64,000 bases of DNA from the NCBI RefSeq assembly GCF_030317105.1, contig NZ_JASZYG010000001.1, positions 62,001 through 126,000 of the forward strand, in the 5' to 3' direction. Shown one piece after another: positions 17,124 through 26,396 of this stretch (the first letter of the stretch is position 1; every line of letters begins with the position of its first letter). The notes beneath the pieces were generated by a model. The model saw only the letters and a list, made by a program, of their open reading frames with translations, was not told the DNA's origin and did not search any database. Source of the DNA: Variovorax brevis. GTDB taxonomy: Bacteria > Pseudomonadota > Gammaproteobacteria > Burkholderiales > Burkholderiaceae_C. Made by a program: the position numbers and the translations under genes.

Positions 17124-17678
17124 ATGGCAGGTACAGATTCTTGGCTGCAGGTCATTGCGGCAGGGGCGAGCGCGTATGCAGCGTTCATGTCCGCGCGAAC
17201 AGCGCAGCGGCATCTTCGGGTAGCGCACAAGGAGATCGATGTCGCTCTACTTGATCGAAGGGTCCAACTCGTCGACCAACTCAAAGCCACAGCCGACAAG
17301 GTAATCCGGTACGGGCACGGCGTTGGTCCATGGGATGTAGAAGACTTTTCGTCGCTAGTCGAACAGAGGCCAAGATTCGGCTACTTCTTCAATCAGGAAA
17401 TTGTTGATTGGCTTGTCGAGGACTACATGGGACTCGTCGCGCGTATTGCCACTACGACTGTCGCTTACGAAGACGAAGATAGCGAGGCCGAACGCAAGGA
17501 ACTGCGGGATCGAATCCAAGAAGACATTCGCGAGTTGATGGCGCAGATGCAGTTTGTTTTTCCGGAGAAGGTCGCTCCGTATTTGGAGTTGTGGCGGGCC
17601 GACGCGCCCATGCCACCGTTGAAGCAACGAGTGAAAAGATGGTGGAAAAAGTTGCGGCCTTTAAAGCGACGCAGCTAG
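17124..17678 (+). CDS. small membrane-anchored protein of unknown function
   Basis: The product is 184 aa from the ATG at 17124, which has GGGAAGAGG just upstream. The N-terminus has one moderately hydrophobic helix (WLQVIAAGASAYAAFMSA). A charged, helical cytosolic part follows (AHKEIDVALLDRRVQLVDQL), with a very basic C-terminus (KQRVKRWWKKLRPLKRRS). The pattern helix plus a D-R-R-hydrophobic segment is common in small accessory-region proteins of unknown role. It lies behind the terminator of the nucleotidyltransferase operon and so is probably a separate unit. Confidence 0.6.
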   Translation: MAGTDSWLQVIAAGASAYAAFMSARTAQRHLRVAHKEIDVALLDRRVQLVDQLKATADKVIRYGHGVGPWDVEDFSSLVEQRPRFGYFFNQEIVDWLVEDYMGLVARIATTTVAYEDEDSEAERKELRDRIQEDIRELMAQMQFVFPEKVAPYLELWRADAPMPPLKQRVKRWWKKLRPLKRRS

Positions 17679-17997
17679 TCGCCCCATTCCTGCAAGACAG
17701 ATCAGGCCAAAATCCTCCCCACCGGGGGAGGATCCACATGGCCGATGAAATAGTGCTCGTTGATGTCGTCAAGACTGCAGTCCTCCACTGCAGAAGTGCC
17801 AGTGCGGCGCCCGGAATGGCCGGAAAGCGGCGATAGGCAGTCGTCCGCGCTCAAAGAGGGGAAGGACCTAACAAAACACGACCGAACGGGGCGCTGATCA
17901 ACATTGGGCGCCTCTCGACGGGCGACGCGCGCGCAAGCAATTGCAGAGGTGGCTCAGCCGTCAACGCCGCGAGGGTGGGACAGCGCACAGACCACTT
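17679..17997. other. gene-free stretch with a strong inverted repeat
   Basis: No convincing gene. A perfect 9-bp inverted repeat, ATCCTCCCC at 17712-17720 and GGGGAGGAT at 17725-17733, could form a hairpin but has no T tract. A 32-codon frame from 17738 is too weak to call. Confidence 0.4.
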
Positions 17998-18078
17998 CGG
18001 GGCAATCCCTTCTGGCAACCGGCGCCAGCTTCGTCTTGCTCATCACTAGTGGGTTTTATGGAGCTAACAGGTTACCCC
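17998..18078 (-). mobile_element. solo end of an IS1595-family element
   Basis: The 81 bases match the end of the element at 11306-11379 closely, including the terminal GGGGTAACCTGTTAGCTCC (minus strand) and the first transposase codons (here MSKTKLAPVA, there MSLAPVAG). The rest of the transposase is absent, so this is a remnant of a related but not identical copy. Confidence 0.75.
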
Positions 18079-18135
18079 TTGCAGTATCGCCAAGAGCGAG
18101 GCCCGTAAACTTCGTGGGCACCAGAAAAAAACTCG

Positions 18136-19137
18136 ATGCCGCTGCCACTCAAAGACCTCGTCAAACTAAACCAAATCATTCAACGCATCCAAGCTGGTAA
18201 CTTCGATGCGAACGATGTCGATGGCCTGCTGATAAAGCTCCGCGGCTATGGAAGAGGGAGGGACGTCTTTCTTGAAGTTGCCCATTTCGTCGCGCATGCG
18301 GACGCTCGGAATCAAGGTCTAGCGCAACAGTCCATCACCGGATTCGTTGACTCGATGCAGTACTTCCAAGAGTACGTGTCTGTCCAGCGCCCGCTGAACC
18401 TTGATGAACCCTTCCCGGCCTACATCTATCGTTTGTTTCTTTCCCAAGCGAACCTGGCAGATGAAAGTCGCCTCAAAGCCGACCACAAGATGAGTCGTGG
18501 TTCGCTCATCAAGAAGATCGAAGCGGCCTTTGCCGTCGACAAGAGGGCGGGCACTTGCAGCCTGCGAAACAGAAAGGGTGGCGTTGAGTTGCGTGCTGCC
18601 CTCCACTTCGTCACCAGCTTCATCCATTCGCGCGCAGCCTTCCACCTTCGCGACTTCCATCAGGAATTGAAAGATGTAATGCGCACACAAGCTGTTCTCT
18701 TCGATGAGGAGGTATGGGACGCTCAAGCAGACCGTATGTCTCTCGCCATCCTATGCCTTGTATCAAACACACCATTTGTATTGGCAAATGGAAGCCGCGC
18801 GAGTTGCGCTGTAGAGACTGAGAACCACTTTCGACTTCTCAGCGGGCAGCGCCGATTGCCCGCAGGAGACATGACCAGTGAACCGACCAGCTTCGGGCGG
18901 CTGATGGTAAAGGGAGAGGCGACGGTCATCAGTGAAAACAAGACTCCACTTCGGATCGCGTTCCCATTGATCGCAACCGACCTCGACCCACACGAACACT
19001 GCGACCCCAATCTATTCATACGCGACCATGGAACAGAGGAGTTCGCAGGCTGCGTAGTAGAGATCATCAACTTCGCGCCGGATATGTCGCTGTCCGATGA
19101 TTTCAAGCTTTTACGGATTGAATCAGCGGTCCAGTGA
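18136..19137 (+). CDS. hypothetical protein, 333 aa
   Basis: I do not recognise a family. The protein is soluble, has no signal peptide or membrane helix, and appears to have an N-terminal helical part (residues 1-200, e.g. LKDLVKLNQIIQRIQAG) and a beta-rich C-terminal part (GRLMVKGEATVISENKTPLR, CVVEIINFAP). No Shine-Dalgarno is clear before the ATG at 18136. The base composition is lower in GC than the flanking chromosome, fitting foreign origin. The next frame starts with GTG overlapping its stop (GTGA), so the two may form one unit in this defence-rich region. Confidence 0.6.
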   Translation: MPLPLKDLVKLNQIIQRIQAGNFDANDVDGLLIKLRGYGRGRDVFLEVAHFVAHADARNQGLAQQSITGFVDSMQYFQEYVSVQRPLNLDEPFPAYIYRLFLSQANLADESRLKADHKMSRGSLIKKIEAAFAVDKRAGTCSLRNRKGGVELRAALHFVTSFIHSRAAFHLRDFHQELKDVMRTQAVLFDEEVWDAQADRMSLAILCLVSNTPFVLANGSRASCAVETENHFRLLSGQRRLPAGDMTSEPTSFGRLMVKGEATVISENKTPLRIAFPLIATDLDPHEHCDPNLFIRDHGTEEFAGCVVEIINFAPDMSLSDDFKLLRIESAVQ

Positions 19138-19577
19138 TCTATCTCGATGCGGCCGCCATCCTTGCGCTCAGTCGCCTGACTACTTCCAAGCAGAGCTTGG
19201 CGGAAGTGCTGGCAGAAAGGAACTCCAGATCTGCAGAGTGGCCCCCGCATCACTACGCGCGCGAAGGCCTCTTCTGCACGCGCCACGGCTATGTTTTCGT
19301 GCTCGCCATGCCGATGGGCACGATCTTCAAATGCTGGTCAGCGGTTGCCTTTGCCTCGAGAAGATTGACGCCATTGAGGCAGCTCGACTCCTCTATGGAC
19401 TCGATAGGAAGGACCATTACCTCGGCTGCGCTGGTTCTCTTCTCCTTCGCGACGGCAGTCATTGCACTGACGGTGATTGCTCAGTGGTGTTCAAGGGGCT
19501 GGCATAGCCGGGTATCTAGATCACGGGGAAAGAGCAAGAACGGCACCCGAATACGCCGGCCGCTAGGACACTCATGA
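19134..19577 (+). CDS. small protein overlapping the preceding gene, function unknown
   Basis: The start GTG at 19134 overlaps the upstream stop (GTGA). The product would be 147 aa and begins VIYLDAAAILALSR, which looks like the first strand of PIN-domain toxins (YLDxxAxL). The later PIN carboxylates are not evident, and a hydrophobic helix (SAALVLFSFATAVIALTVIA) lies near the C-terminus instead. It could be a one-pass membrane protein or a PIN gene with a frameshift. A competing frame on the same strand (to 19507) is also open, so this call is tentative. Confidence 0.35.
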   Translation: MIYLDAAAILALSRLTTSKQSLAEVLAERNSRSAEWPPHHYAREGLFCTRHGYVFVLAMPMGTIFKCWSAVAFASRRLTPLRQLDSSMDSIGRTITSAALVLFSFATAVIALTVIAQWCSRGWHSRVSRSRGKSKNGTRIRRPLGHS

Positions 19578-19829
19578 TCCGGGGTTATTGACCGCGGGTT
19601 TTCTGGGTAAGGGTCACACGGAGCGATTTCTCCCTCAGAAGTTTCGACAGCGGATTCGATTGATTCATTGATACCCGAAGACTTCGTTTAACTTCGCTCT
19701 CGAATACTCAGCGGGACGGTACATCAGCCGCTGCAGACCTAGCCCACGACTCGCTAATGAAAATTTATGTGGTCGCCCATTGGAGGCCCCAAACTTGCAA
19801 AGTATGGGGTTCCTTTTGTGGCGCGCACG

Positions 19830-20003
19830 TTACGATGGCGATGAATCACCGGTGAGCCATTGCTTGAACACTACGTAAAAGCCAATGGCAATTGCTTGGA
19901 ACGTAGGATTATTCGCAAGAGCGAAGATATTGCGAACCACCGTCGTTACCGCTGCAACTACGACTAACCAAGGTTTCGAGCATTTCTTGCCTTCATTACA
20001 CAT
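19830..20003 (-). CDS. 57-aa hydrophobic small protein
   Basis: The minus-strand ATG at 20003 is preceded by GGAAGGA with eight bases spacing, a near-ideal ribosome binding site. The product starts MCNEGKKCSKPW and contains two hydrophobic helices (LVVVAAVTTVV and FQAIAIGFYVVF) separated by NNP. Two-helix peptides of this size occur as holin-like or toxin-like membrane proteins, but I cannot assign one. It lies alone in an otherwise gene-free 800-bp stretch of the accessory region. Confidence 0.5.
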   Translation of the reverse strand: MCNEGKKCSKPWLVVVAAVTTVVRNIFALANNPTFQAIAIGFYVVFKQWLTGDSSPS

Positions 20004-20378
20004 GGACGTGTTCCTTCCGAAACGTGTGACTGTCGATTACTACCAACTTGCATGATCGGGATGCCACTCCCTCGCACCTCAGCATAGACAACAAAATGAA
20101 ATCAGAAATTGTTTTTGAATTCAGAACGGGGCCGAAGTGCGAAAGTTCCTAGCCAAACGCGGCCGGCCTTGAGCGTGATGACGGGTGGTTTACCGACAGG
20201 AGGGAGTGGAAATCCCGACAGGTTGACCTCAGCTCTGAGCGCGTTTTCGTGACAAAAATCACAAAAGGGTCGGGTGAAAGCAAGAAAATTAATGGTTTTT
20301 CTTTGTTTTTGTTTCAAGAGTGTGGAACTTTCGGAGCGAAGGGGTGCCGAGCACTCACTGGTTCTGATGCTCACCCTG

Positions 20379-20864
20379 CTAAGTGAGGGCAGGACGCAGC
20401 AGCTTCTCGTAGATATTGGCCTCTTCCGACACGCGCAGGCAGTAGGGCCCCTTCACGATGTAGATGCGGTCGAAGAAAGCTTTGTTGTTCTTGTTGTTGC
20501 GGATGGCCTTCCATTCGCTCCCGCCTGTGGGCCAGCACGGTGCCGTCGAAGGGAATGGCGCCGAACCCTTCGGTGCCCTTTTAATTGCCGTCCTGCGTGG
20601 CCGTGAGTAACGGGTGCAGCACCTTGATTGGCGCCGTGTACATTTCCACCAGCTCCCTGGTACGCGAGGGTACAGCCGCCGCCTGATACACATAGCCGTC
20701 CTGTCCCTCAGCGCGTATGTTTCGAGGTTGCGCCGTTCGGCCCATAGAAGGGAACGGGGGCTCGATGAGTTGCTGAGCCGATCGGCGATCGAACTCTTGC
20801 CGCCACCCACGGGGCCTAGGAGGTACAGGATCTGCTTCTTTTCTTTCAAAGCGCGGCTCTAAGA
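20379..20864 (-). pseudogene. prkA: prkA (yeaG) serine protein kinase fragment
   Basis: The minus strand encodes KEKKQILYLLGPVGGGKSS, the P-loop region of PrkA, and later SEWKAIRNNKNNKAF and DRIYIVKGPYCLRVSEEANI, both diagnostic of PrkA. Between them the frame is shifted; other frames carry pieces such as GTEGFGAIPFDGTVLAH. The N-terminal and C-terminal thirds of the normal protein of about 640 aa are absent. It is a dead internal fragment with frameshifts, either transferred with the island or left by rearrangement. Confidence 0.8.
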
Positions 20865-21372
20865 CCTAACAGTACTCATTCACCAGATCCATGACGCCTC
20901 CTTCGCCTTCCCGCCGTCTCTGTCACAAGCCATCAAAAATTGCATCGAGCGCAAGGCCGCATTGCCGTAGCTGTCCTGTTGAGGATTTTTCGCTTGTCCA
21001 GCGCCATCAGAAACTGACCCCCCCTTGTGCCTCACATGGCTGACTCGCCGGCGAGCGGACGGCGGCTTTGATCGGTGAATATCGCGTGAGCCACAGAAAC
21101 TTCCCCGTCGATTAGCAATGCCAGAGCCGGGGTTCACGCCCCTCGTGGTTCCCACCATCGACGATCAGCAGGATCGAATCAAGCCGTCGCTTGACCTCCT
21201 CGCGTCGGGAGGCGCTCGCCAAACCGTCGCCAAGTTGATAGAAGTCGCATAGCCCCGCCACAATGCTCGATTGCCAGTCTTGCGATCTCGACTCCATCGT
21301 GTAAGGATTCGTTACAAACTCCTCGGCGTGAGCTGAGGGCTAAGGTAATTCCAAACCGACAAATGGAGCGCA
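20865..21372. other. 508-bp stretch without a recognisable gene
   Basis: Short open frames on both strands show no family features. The bases before 21373 include GGAG five bases before the next ATG. Confidence 0.35.
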
Positions 21373-21726
21373 ATGACTCAACCAGACACCAAAGAAATCG
21401 CCCGCCGCCTAGGTTTGTTGTTCGAACAAATCTCACCGCGCAAAAAGGCGAAAAGCATTCGGCTTACGAAGGATATGTTCAATAGGGTGGCCGAACGAAC
21501 CAAAATTGAGAGCGCAATCTTGACGCCTATAACCAGTGCGCTAAGGCGCAAGGAAATCTACCTTGTCCGTGTCGGAGCGGACTTTGCATTGGTCAATAAA
21601 CTGGCCTTGGCAAGTTGGATATTGCCAAGCACAAGCTCGGTCAAGGCCGCGATGCGGCCTCCTAAGAATCGCACATCTCTCAATCCGCAAGCCGCCTGGC
21701 CGTTTCCAACGGCGGGCAAGTCCTGA
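21373..21726 (+). CDS. hypothetical protein, 117 aa
   Basis: The ATG at 21373 has GGAG at a good distance. The N-terminal 75 residues look like a compact basic helical domain (TKEIARRLGLLFEQISPRKK) with a short beta hairpin (KEIYLVRVGADFALV), perhaps DNA-binding. The C-terminal tail is rich in Pro and Ser. No family recognised. It lies about 300 bases upstream of the helicase gene on the same strand and could be its regulator, but this is a guess. Confidence 0.45.
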   Translation: MTQPDTKEIARRLGLLFEQISPRKKAKSIRLTKDMFNRVAERTKIESAILTPITSALRRKEIYLVRVGADFALVNKLALASWILPSTSSVKAAMRPPKNRTSLNPQAAWPFPTAGKS

Positions 21727-22031
21727 AAGTCGCGACGATTTCACAAGCCTGAATACATAAAACACTTGGTCATCATCCTTATCCGCTCGACTAGGTCCCG
21801 CCTTTTATATTTGAACTTAGTTGTAAATCGTCCCCCTAGTCGCAGGCTGTTTGATTTGGAGTCAGTCAGCGCAACGTTGCCGGGGGGTCGGTTGCCTCGG
21901 CTTCTGACGGCAGGATATTCCCGATGGGTCAGGCACGCGATGTTGCTTGAACAACGACACCCATTCGGGCGTTGCAAAGTCCACCTACGAGCATTGTTGC
22001 CATTGGTCGGAAACGCTTGGAGGCAAGTGCC
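21727..22031. promoter_or_regulatory. leader region of the helicase operon
   Basis: This 305-bp gene-free stretch has a relatively AT-rich patch (TTTTATATTTGAAC near 21799-21814) that could hold the promoter. GGAGG at 22018-22022 is the ribosome binding site for the ATG at 22032. Confidence 0.35.
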
Positions 22032-25000
22032 ATGCAATTCTCAGTTGGCCGCTTATCCGCGCTGCCGTGCTTTCTGAAATCAACAGCTTTTTGGAGTGGC
22101 GCGCTTGACCCAAGAACGTCCATCGACGATCAAGCGCGCTTTGGACACCTTCGCGAGTTCTCATCCGCGCACCAATGGGGGTTGGATCTCAAAGAGGCCT
22201 CGCTCGACGCACCCGATGGGACAGCGTTAACCGTTATCGAGTTAGCGCTTGGGATCTTGCAACGCGGGGCCTGGACGCCCTGCACCTGGCGGGTGGAGCA
22301 ATCGCTAGGGGAGGCGATGGCAGACGCTGGGTTGGTGACGCTGCAATCCTACGGCGACAAATCTGGCTTGCTGGGCTTTGATGCCGTTCCTACGCCCCAT
22401 GCCAATCTAAAGCGCGCCCTTGTCGCGGGGCGCCTGTGCAGCGAGGCGTCGCCGGGTTGCGCAGATGCGTTGTGGGATTCAGCGTGCCAAGACAGTGGCT
22501 TTGCCGGAAGTGAGGCGGAGCGCCAATTTTTCGACGAAGTGCTGGTTCCGGCGCTCGGCTTTCCGCTGTTGGACTACCTGCGGGTTCAGACGCCTCTCGA
22601 GGAGCTGCTCGGCGTCAATCCGATGGGTTTTCATCGTCAGCGTACCGACTTCTCGATTGACACCGGGCGTGGGTTGCGCTTGGTCATTGAGGTGGACGGC
22701 AGGCAACACAACGAACTCGCCGCGCAGCAACATCTCGACCGGAGCCGAGACGCCTCGCTTCGCAAGAGTGGATGGCAGATTTGGCGCGTGCCTGTCGCAG
22801 ATCTCAGCGACCCCAAGGCACGGCAAACCGAGCTTCTGGACTTGCTTGCGCGCACGAGAGGGGGCAAGTGGGGGCTGGGCGTTCAAGCGGCGCCCGCGCG
22901 ATCGTTGGAAGTGATGAACGCAGTCTGGGGCGCGACGGTCGTGGCGCGCATCCAGTTCTTGATGCTTGTTGCTATGGAACGTGGGCTGCTGCTTCCCGAA
23001 CGAGCCTGGTCACTGCGGATCGTCGAACACGATACGGATGTCGCTGCATTGGCCATTGCGGACTTTTGCGATTGGTTTGGACGATTGCGCACTCTCTACG
23101 GGCTGGCGCAGCTGCCCGAGATCCACCTTGCGAGTGCGACCGAGGACGGGATCGATCTCGTGATCGAGATCAGCGGCACAAACCCTCACTTTGCGCCGGA
23201 GCATCAGCGCTGTCCGGTTGCGTGTTCTCGACCTGCCAATTGGATGGTGGACGAAGCAACGTTGCGCTTCTCGCAGCGCGAATACTTGACCAGTGCCCCA
23301 GAGAAGGAATTGCTGGAGTCCTTTGGCAGAGATCTCTTTCGGAAGGCCCACCTGCGCGAAGGGCAGCACGAGATCCTTTGCAGGATTTTGCAGGGAAGAG
23401 ATGTGGTCGGACTTTTGCCGACAGGAGGGGGCAAAAGCCTTACCTACCAGCTTGCCACCATGCTGCTGGGCGGCGTCACCTTGTACGTCGCCCCCCTGAA
23501 ATCGCTGCTCCAGGACCAGTATGAGCGGATGACGGTCGATGGCATCGACTGTTGTGGCTTTATCTCCAGCGCGCTGCAGACTGATCAACGGCTCAAACAA
23601 GAAGCACGATTTCGTGCAGGACGAATGAGATTGCTGCAAGTCGCTCCTGAGCGCTTCCTCATGGACAACTTCAGGCGGTTGCTCAGCGACTATCAGTCGC
23701 ACTTCGGCCCAGTCAGCCAGGTCGTGGTCGATGAGTGCCACTGTGTCAGTGAGTGGGGGCACGATTTCCGGCCAGCGTATCTAAGCCTCAGCCGCATCGT
23801 GCGAGACCGGACGGTAAGGCTCGATAGCTCGGCTGTGGTCGTCGCGCTCACGGGCACCGCATCAAGCATTGTCCTTGAGGATGTTCGACGTGAGCTCGGC
23901 ATCCTGGATATGGCAGCTGTCGTCAGGGCAAGGAAGCTGGATCGTCCAGAGCTTTCGCTGCAGTTTGAAAAACTGCCGGGCACAGGGAAGAGGCCCGCTA
24001 TGGTTCAGGCGGTGGACTCATTTCTGGAAATCCATCGGGGGCAGCCAGGTGGACTTCTGCTGTTCACGCAGCATGTCAACGGGCCGCTCGGTGTTTATGA
24101 AATTGCCAACGAAGCTGTTCGCTGCCTTTCGATGGAACCGGGGAAGGACATCCGCATCTATTCAGGTGAGCGTCCCAAGGCACTGATGAACTCGACCTCG
24201 TCGGCTGGCTGGGAAGTCGAGAAAGCGCGGACGCAACGTGATTTCATCAACCCCCGAGGCGACACATTTCAGGTCTTGGTCGCAACCTCGGCGTTCGGCA
24301 TGGGGATCGACAAGCCCACAATTCGCAAAGTCATCCACTATCTGGCCCCTCAGTCCCCAGAGGCGTACTACCAAGAAGTGGGACGCGCTGGTCGCGACGG
24401 CGAACCCGCCGAAGCGCTGCTGCTGTTTTCTGACGAGGCGGCACAACTTACCGATTCGCTCCTATCACCGGAGACTGATATTGATGAGGCTCGTCGGCAG
24501 CACAAAGCCGTGAAATGGGGCGTGCCGGTCGGGGATTTCTTCACCACGTTCTTCTTCCACGCCAATCGTTTTACCGGTGTGGAGGAGGAAACCGCCAATG
24601 CGGTCCGGGCACTGGAAGCCATCAAACACAAAGTGGACACCGGGCTGTCCATCGTGCTGCCGTACACCTCGAGCAGAAAGGACATGTCCTGGAACTCGGA
24701 GGCACATTTAGAGTACGCGCTGGTTCGTCTTATCCACCTGGGCGTCGTGCTTGACTACACGAAGAACTTCAACGCAAGGACGCTTGAGGTCACTCTGGAG
24801 CCAGGGTGGCTGTCTGCCAGAGATGAAATCGACGTCTACCGGGAACGCTTTGTCGAATGCATGGATACATACGTTCGACGCTACGAGACCCGACGGGCGG
24901 GCGCGCTGCTCGAGGCAATCGAAGCTGCTGAGACGGTCAATGCCGTGGAGGAAGCCGCGCTAAGAGCCATTGTTCAGTATCTCTATTCACAGATCGAACG

Positions 25001-25589
25001 GCGTCGGCGAACGTCCACCCGAGAAATGCTGGAGATCGCTCGCGAAGGTGTAGGGGACCAAGCCAAAGCGCGGCAGCTGCTCCTTTTTTATCTGCAGGCC
25101 AGCGAGAAGTTCACGCACGCACTGGAACAGGTCGCCCGCGAGGAGACCGCTTCTATGGGCTGGGCGACGCTCGCGCAATCAGCCATGTCACCTGTCGAAG
25201 TGGACGAGTTGCGCGGCGCCGCCACCCGCGTTCTGGAAAGCTATCCAACCCACCCCGCATTGCTGTTCCTCAGCGCAATCACCCGACGCGCTCCGTCTGC
25301 CGCCGAACTGGATCGGTCCAAGGAGGAATTTCAGGCGGCTTTAAAGACTTTGGCCGATACCGATGCTGATGCGGCCGCCGACGCAGCCGAGAAAGCGCTT
25401 GAGCTGTGTGGGGGATTCGACGCGCCCCTTGCCCGCCAACTCAGCGCGCTGTATGGCGCATGGAGCCTTTCGTTGTTCGGGCCTCGCTTTGCACTTGAGC
25501 GCGTGGGCCAGGAAGGCGGGGCTAGGTTCGGAATTTTTAAAGAGATGATCGCCACCGCTCAGCGCGGATTGCCTACGCTGTTCACTTAA
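22032..25589 (+). CDS. DUF559 nuclease-RecQ-type helicase fusion
   Basis: The product is 1185 aa. Residues about 160-270 are a DUF559/Vsr-like PD-(D/E)XK nuclease domain (SEAERQFFDEV, TDFSID, then VIEVDGRQH near 220 and RKSGWQIWRVPV). Residues about 435-800 are a RecQ-type helicase: Walker A TGGGKS (about 464), DECHCVSEWGHDFRP (about 566) and motif VI QEVGRAGRDG (about 782). The 380-residue C-terminal part is helical and unassigned; a standard RQC zinc site is not seen. GGAGG eight bases upstream decides the ATG at 22032 over a TTG at 21972. It is followed 15 bases later by a coiled-coil protein gene. The expected activity is ATP-driven unwinding with DNA cleavage, and an anti-phage role is likely from the context. 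Confidence 0.85.
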   Translation: MQFSVGRLSALPCFLKSTAFWSGALDPRTSIDDQARFGHLREFSSAHQWGLDLKEASLDAPDGTALTVIELALGILQRGAWTPCTWRVEQSLGEAMADAGLVTLQSYGDKSGLLGFDAVPTPHANLKRALVAGRLCSEASPGCADALWDSACQDSGFAGSEAERQFFDEVLVPALGFPLLDYLRVQTPLEELLGVNPMGFHRQRTDFSIDTGRGLRLVIEVDGRQHNELAAQQHLDRSRDASLRKSGWQIWRVPVADLSDPKARQTELLDLLARTRGGKWGLGVQAAPARSLEVMNAVWGATVVARIQFLMLVAMERGLLLPERAWSLRIVEHDTDVAALAIADFCDWFGRLRTLYGLAQLPEIHLASATEDGIDLVIEISGTNPHFAPEHQRCPVACSRPANWMVDEATLRFSQREYLTSAPEKELLESFGRDLFRKAHLREGQHEILCRILQGRDVVGLLPTGGGKSLTYQLATMLLGGVTLYVAPLKSLLQDQYERMTVDGIDCCGFISSALQTDQRLKQEARFRAGRMRLLQVAPERFLMDNFRRLLSDYQSHFGPVSQVVVDECHCVSEWGHDFRPAYLSLSRIVRDRTVRLDSSAVVVALTGTASSIVLEDVRRELGILDMAAVVRARKLDRPELSLQFEKLPGTGKRPAMVQAVDSFLEIHRGQPGGLLLFTQHVNGPLGVYEIANEAVRCLSMEPGKDIRIYSGERPKALMNSTSSAGWEVEKARTQRDFINPRGDTFQVLVATSAFGMGIDKPTIRKVIHYLAPQSPEAYYQEVGRAGRDGEPAEALLLFSDEAAQLTDSLLSPETDIDEARRQHKAVKWGVPVGDFFTTFFFHANRFTGVEEETANAVRALEAIKHKVDTGLSIVLPYTSSRKDMSWNSEAHLEYALVRLIHLGVVLDYTKNFNARTLEVTLEPGWLSARDEIDVYRERFVECMDTYVRRYETRRAGALLEAIEAAETVNAVEEAALRAIVQYLYSQIERRRRTSTREMLEIAREGVGDQAKARQLLLFYLQASEKFTHALEQVAREETASMGWATLAQSAMSPVEVDELRGAATRVLESYPTHPALLFLSAITRRAPSAAELDRSKEEFQAALKTLADTDADAAADAAEKALELCGGFDAPLARQLSALYGAWSLSLFGPRFALERVGQEGGARFGIFKEMIATAQRGLPTLFT

Positions 25590-25604
25590 ATCGGAGAAGA
25601 GGAA

Positions 25605-26345
25605 ATGGAAAAAGAACTGGAAATGTTCGTGGAGGCCGCCGAGCAGCTTGAACACCTGAAAGCCACGTTGGCCGAGCAAGGCAATGCCAGTACGCGGCTT
25701 CGCGCCTTGGTGGACGCCGTCGATAAAGTGGCCGATCAAATCGGCCGCGTGCCTCAGGGCCTATCCGTGGTGTTGAGCCGCGCCGAGAGTGCCGAGAAAA
25801 AACTCCAAGTAGCCGTCGAGCAGGTTCAGGCACTCAAGGACTCTGTGCCAGCCCTCATTGCACGCTTCGAGTCTTCTGATGTGGGGCGCTCCATCGACTC
25901 GTTGACCACTCACATCGCGGCGAGTCGGGAGGAGCTCAGAGGTTTCAGAAGCGCAGCCGCTGACTTTGAGATGGTTGTGGAGCAAATCAGATCAGCCGGC
26001 GAAACAGCGCGCCACTTGGTGGCGACTGAAATCTCGAAGGCCGCACAGGCCCAAGAGCGCACCATCGGCGCGATAGGCTCCTTACGGGCAGAGGTGCTCG
26101 AAGGGATGAGCGCCTTGTCGAATCGCATCGACAAAGTCGCGGGTCTGTGGGAAGGCGCAGGCGCGGCCACCGCGAACGCGTTCACCCAGACCACAAGCGC
26201 GATCAAAAGTGCTGGTGAACGTCATTCCGAAGTCCTTCAGCAAATTGCTGCTTTGCGCAACGACGTCGGGGCAATTGGTCAAGTTGTGACCCAGCAAGCC
26301 AATTCGATCAAGGTGTTGTCAACCAAAAAGGGCCTTCTCTTTTAG
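25605..26345 (+). CDS. coiled-coil protein coupled to the helicase
   Basis: The product is 246 aa, strongly helical, with heptad-like spacing over most of its length (EQLEHLKATLAEQ, AEKKLQVAVEQVQALKDSV, EISKAAQAQERTIGAIGSLR). No membrane segment or catalytic motif is visible. GGAGAAGAGG lies before the ATG at 25605, 15 bases after the helicase stop, so the genes form one operon. It may be an oligomerisation or sensing partner of the DUF559-RecQ protein. It is convergent with the exonuclease gene, 51 bases away. Confidence 0.75.
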   Translation: MEKELEMFVEAAEQLEHLKATLAEQGNASTRLRALVDAVDKVADQIGRVPQGLSVVLSRAESAEKKLQVAVEQVQALKDSVPALIARFESSDVGRSIDSLTTHIAASREELRGFRSAAADFEMVVEQIRSAGETARHLVATEISKAAQAQERTIGAIGSLRAEVLEGMSALSNRIDKVAGLWEGAGAATANAFTQTTSAIKSAGERHSEVLQQIAALRNDVGAIGQVVTQQANSIKVLSTKKGLLF

Positions 26346-26396
26346 TCTCATCCGGCAGAAAGCGCCACGCAAGTTCTTGAAGGCGTGACTTTGCCT

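Noticed and set aside
18723..19286. 187-codon minus-strand frame opposite the 333-aa gene
   Set aside because: It lacks motifs and a ribosome binding site; the plus-strand gene has better protein-like composition and a coupled downstream start.
20102..20374. 90-codon minus-strand frame upstream of the 57-aa gene
   Set aside because: It has no ribosome binding site and an odd composition; it looks like a non-coding repeat segment, so I did not call a gene.
20880..21158. 92-codon minus-strand frame
   Set aside because: The C-terminal part reads like degenerate flanking DNA, with no start signal and no family features.
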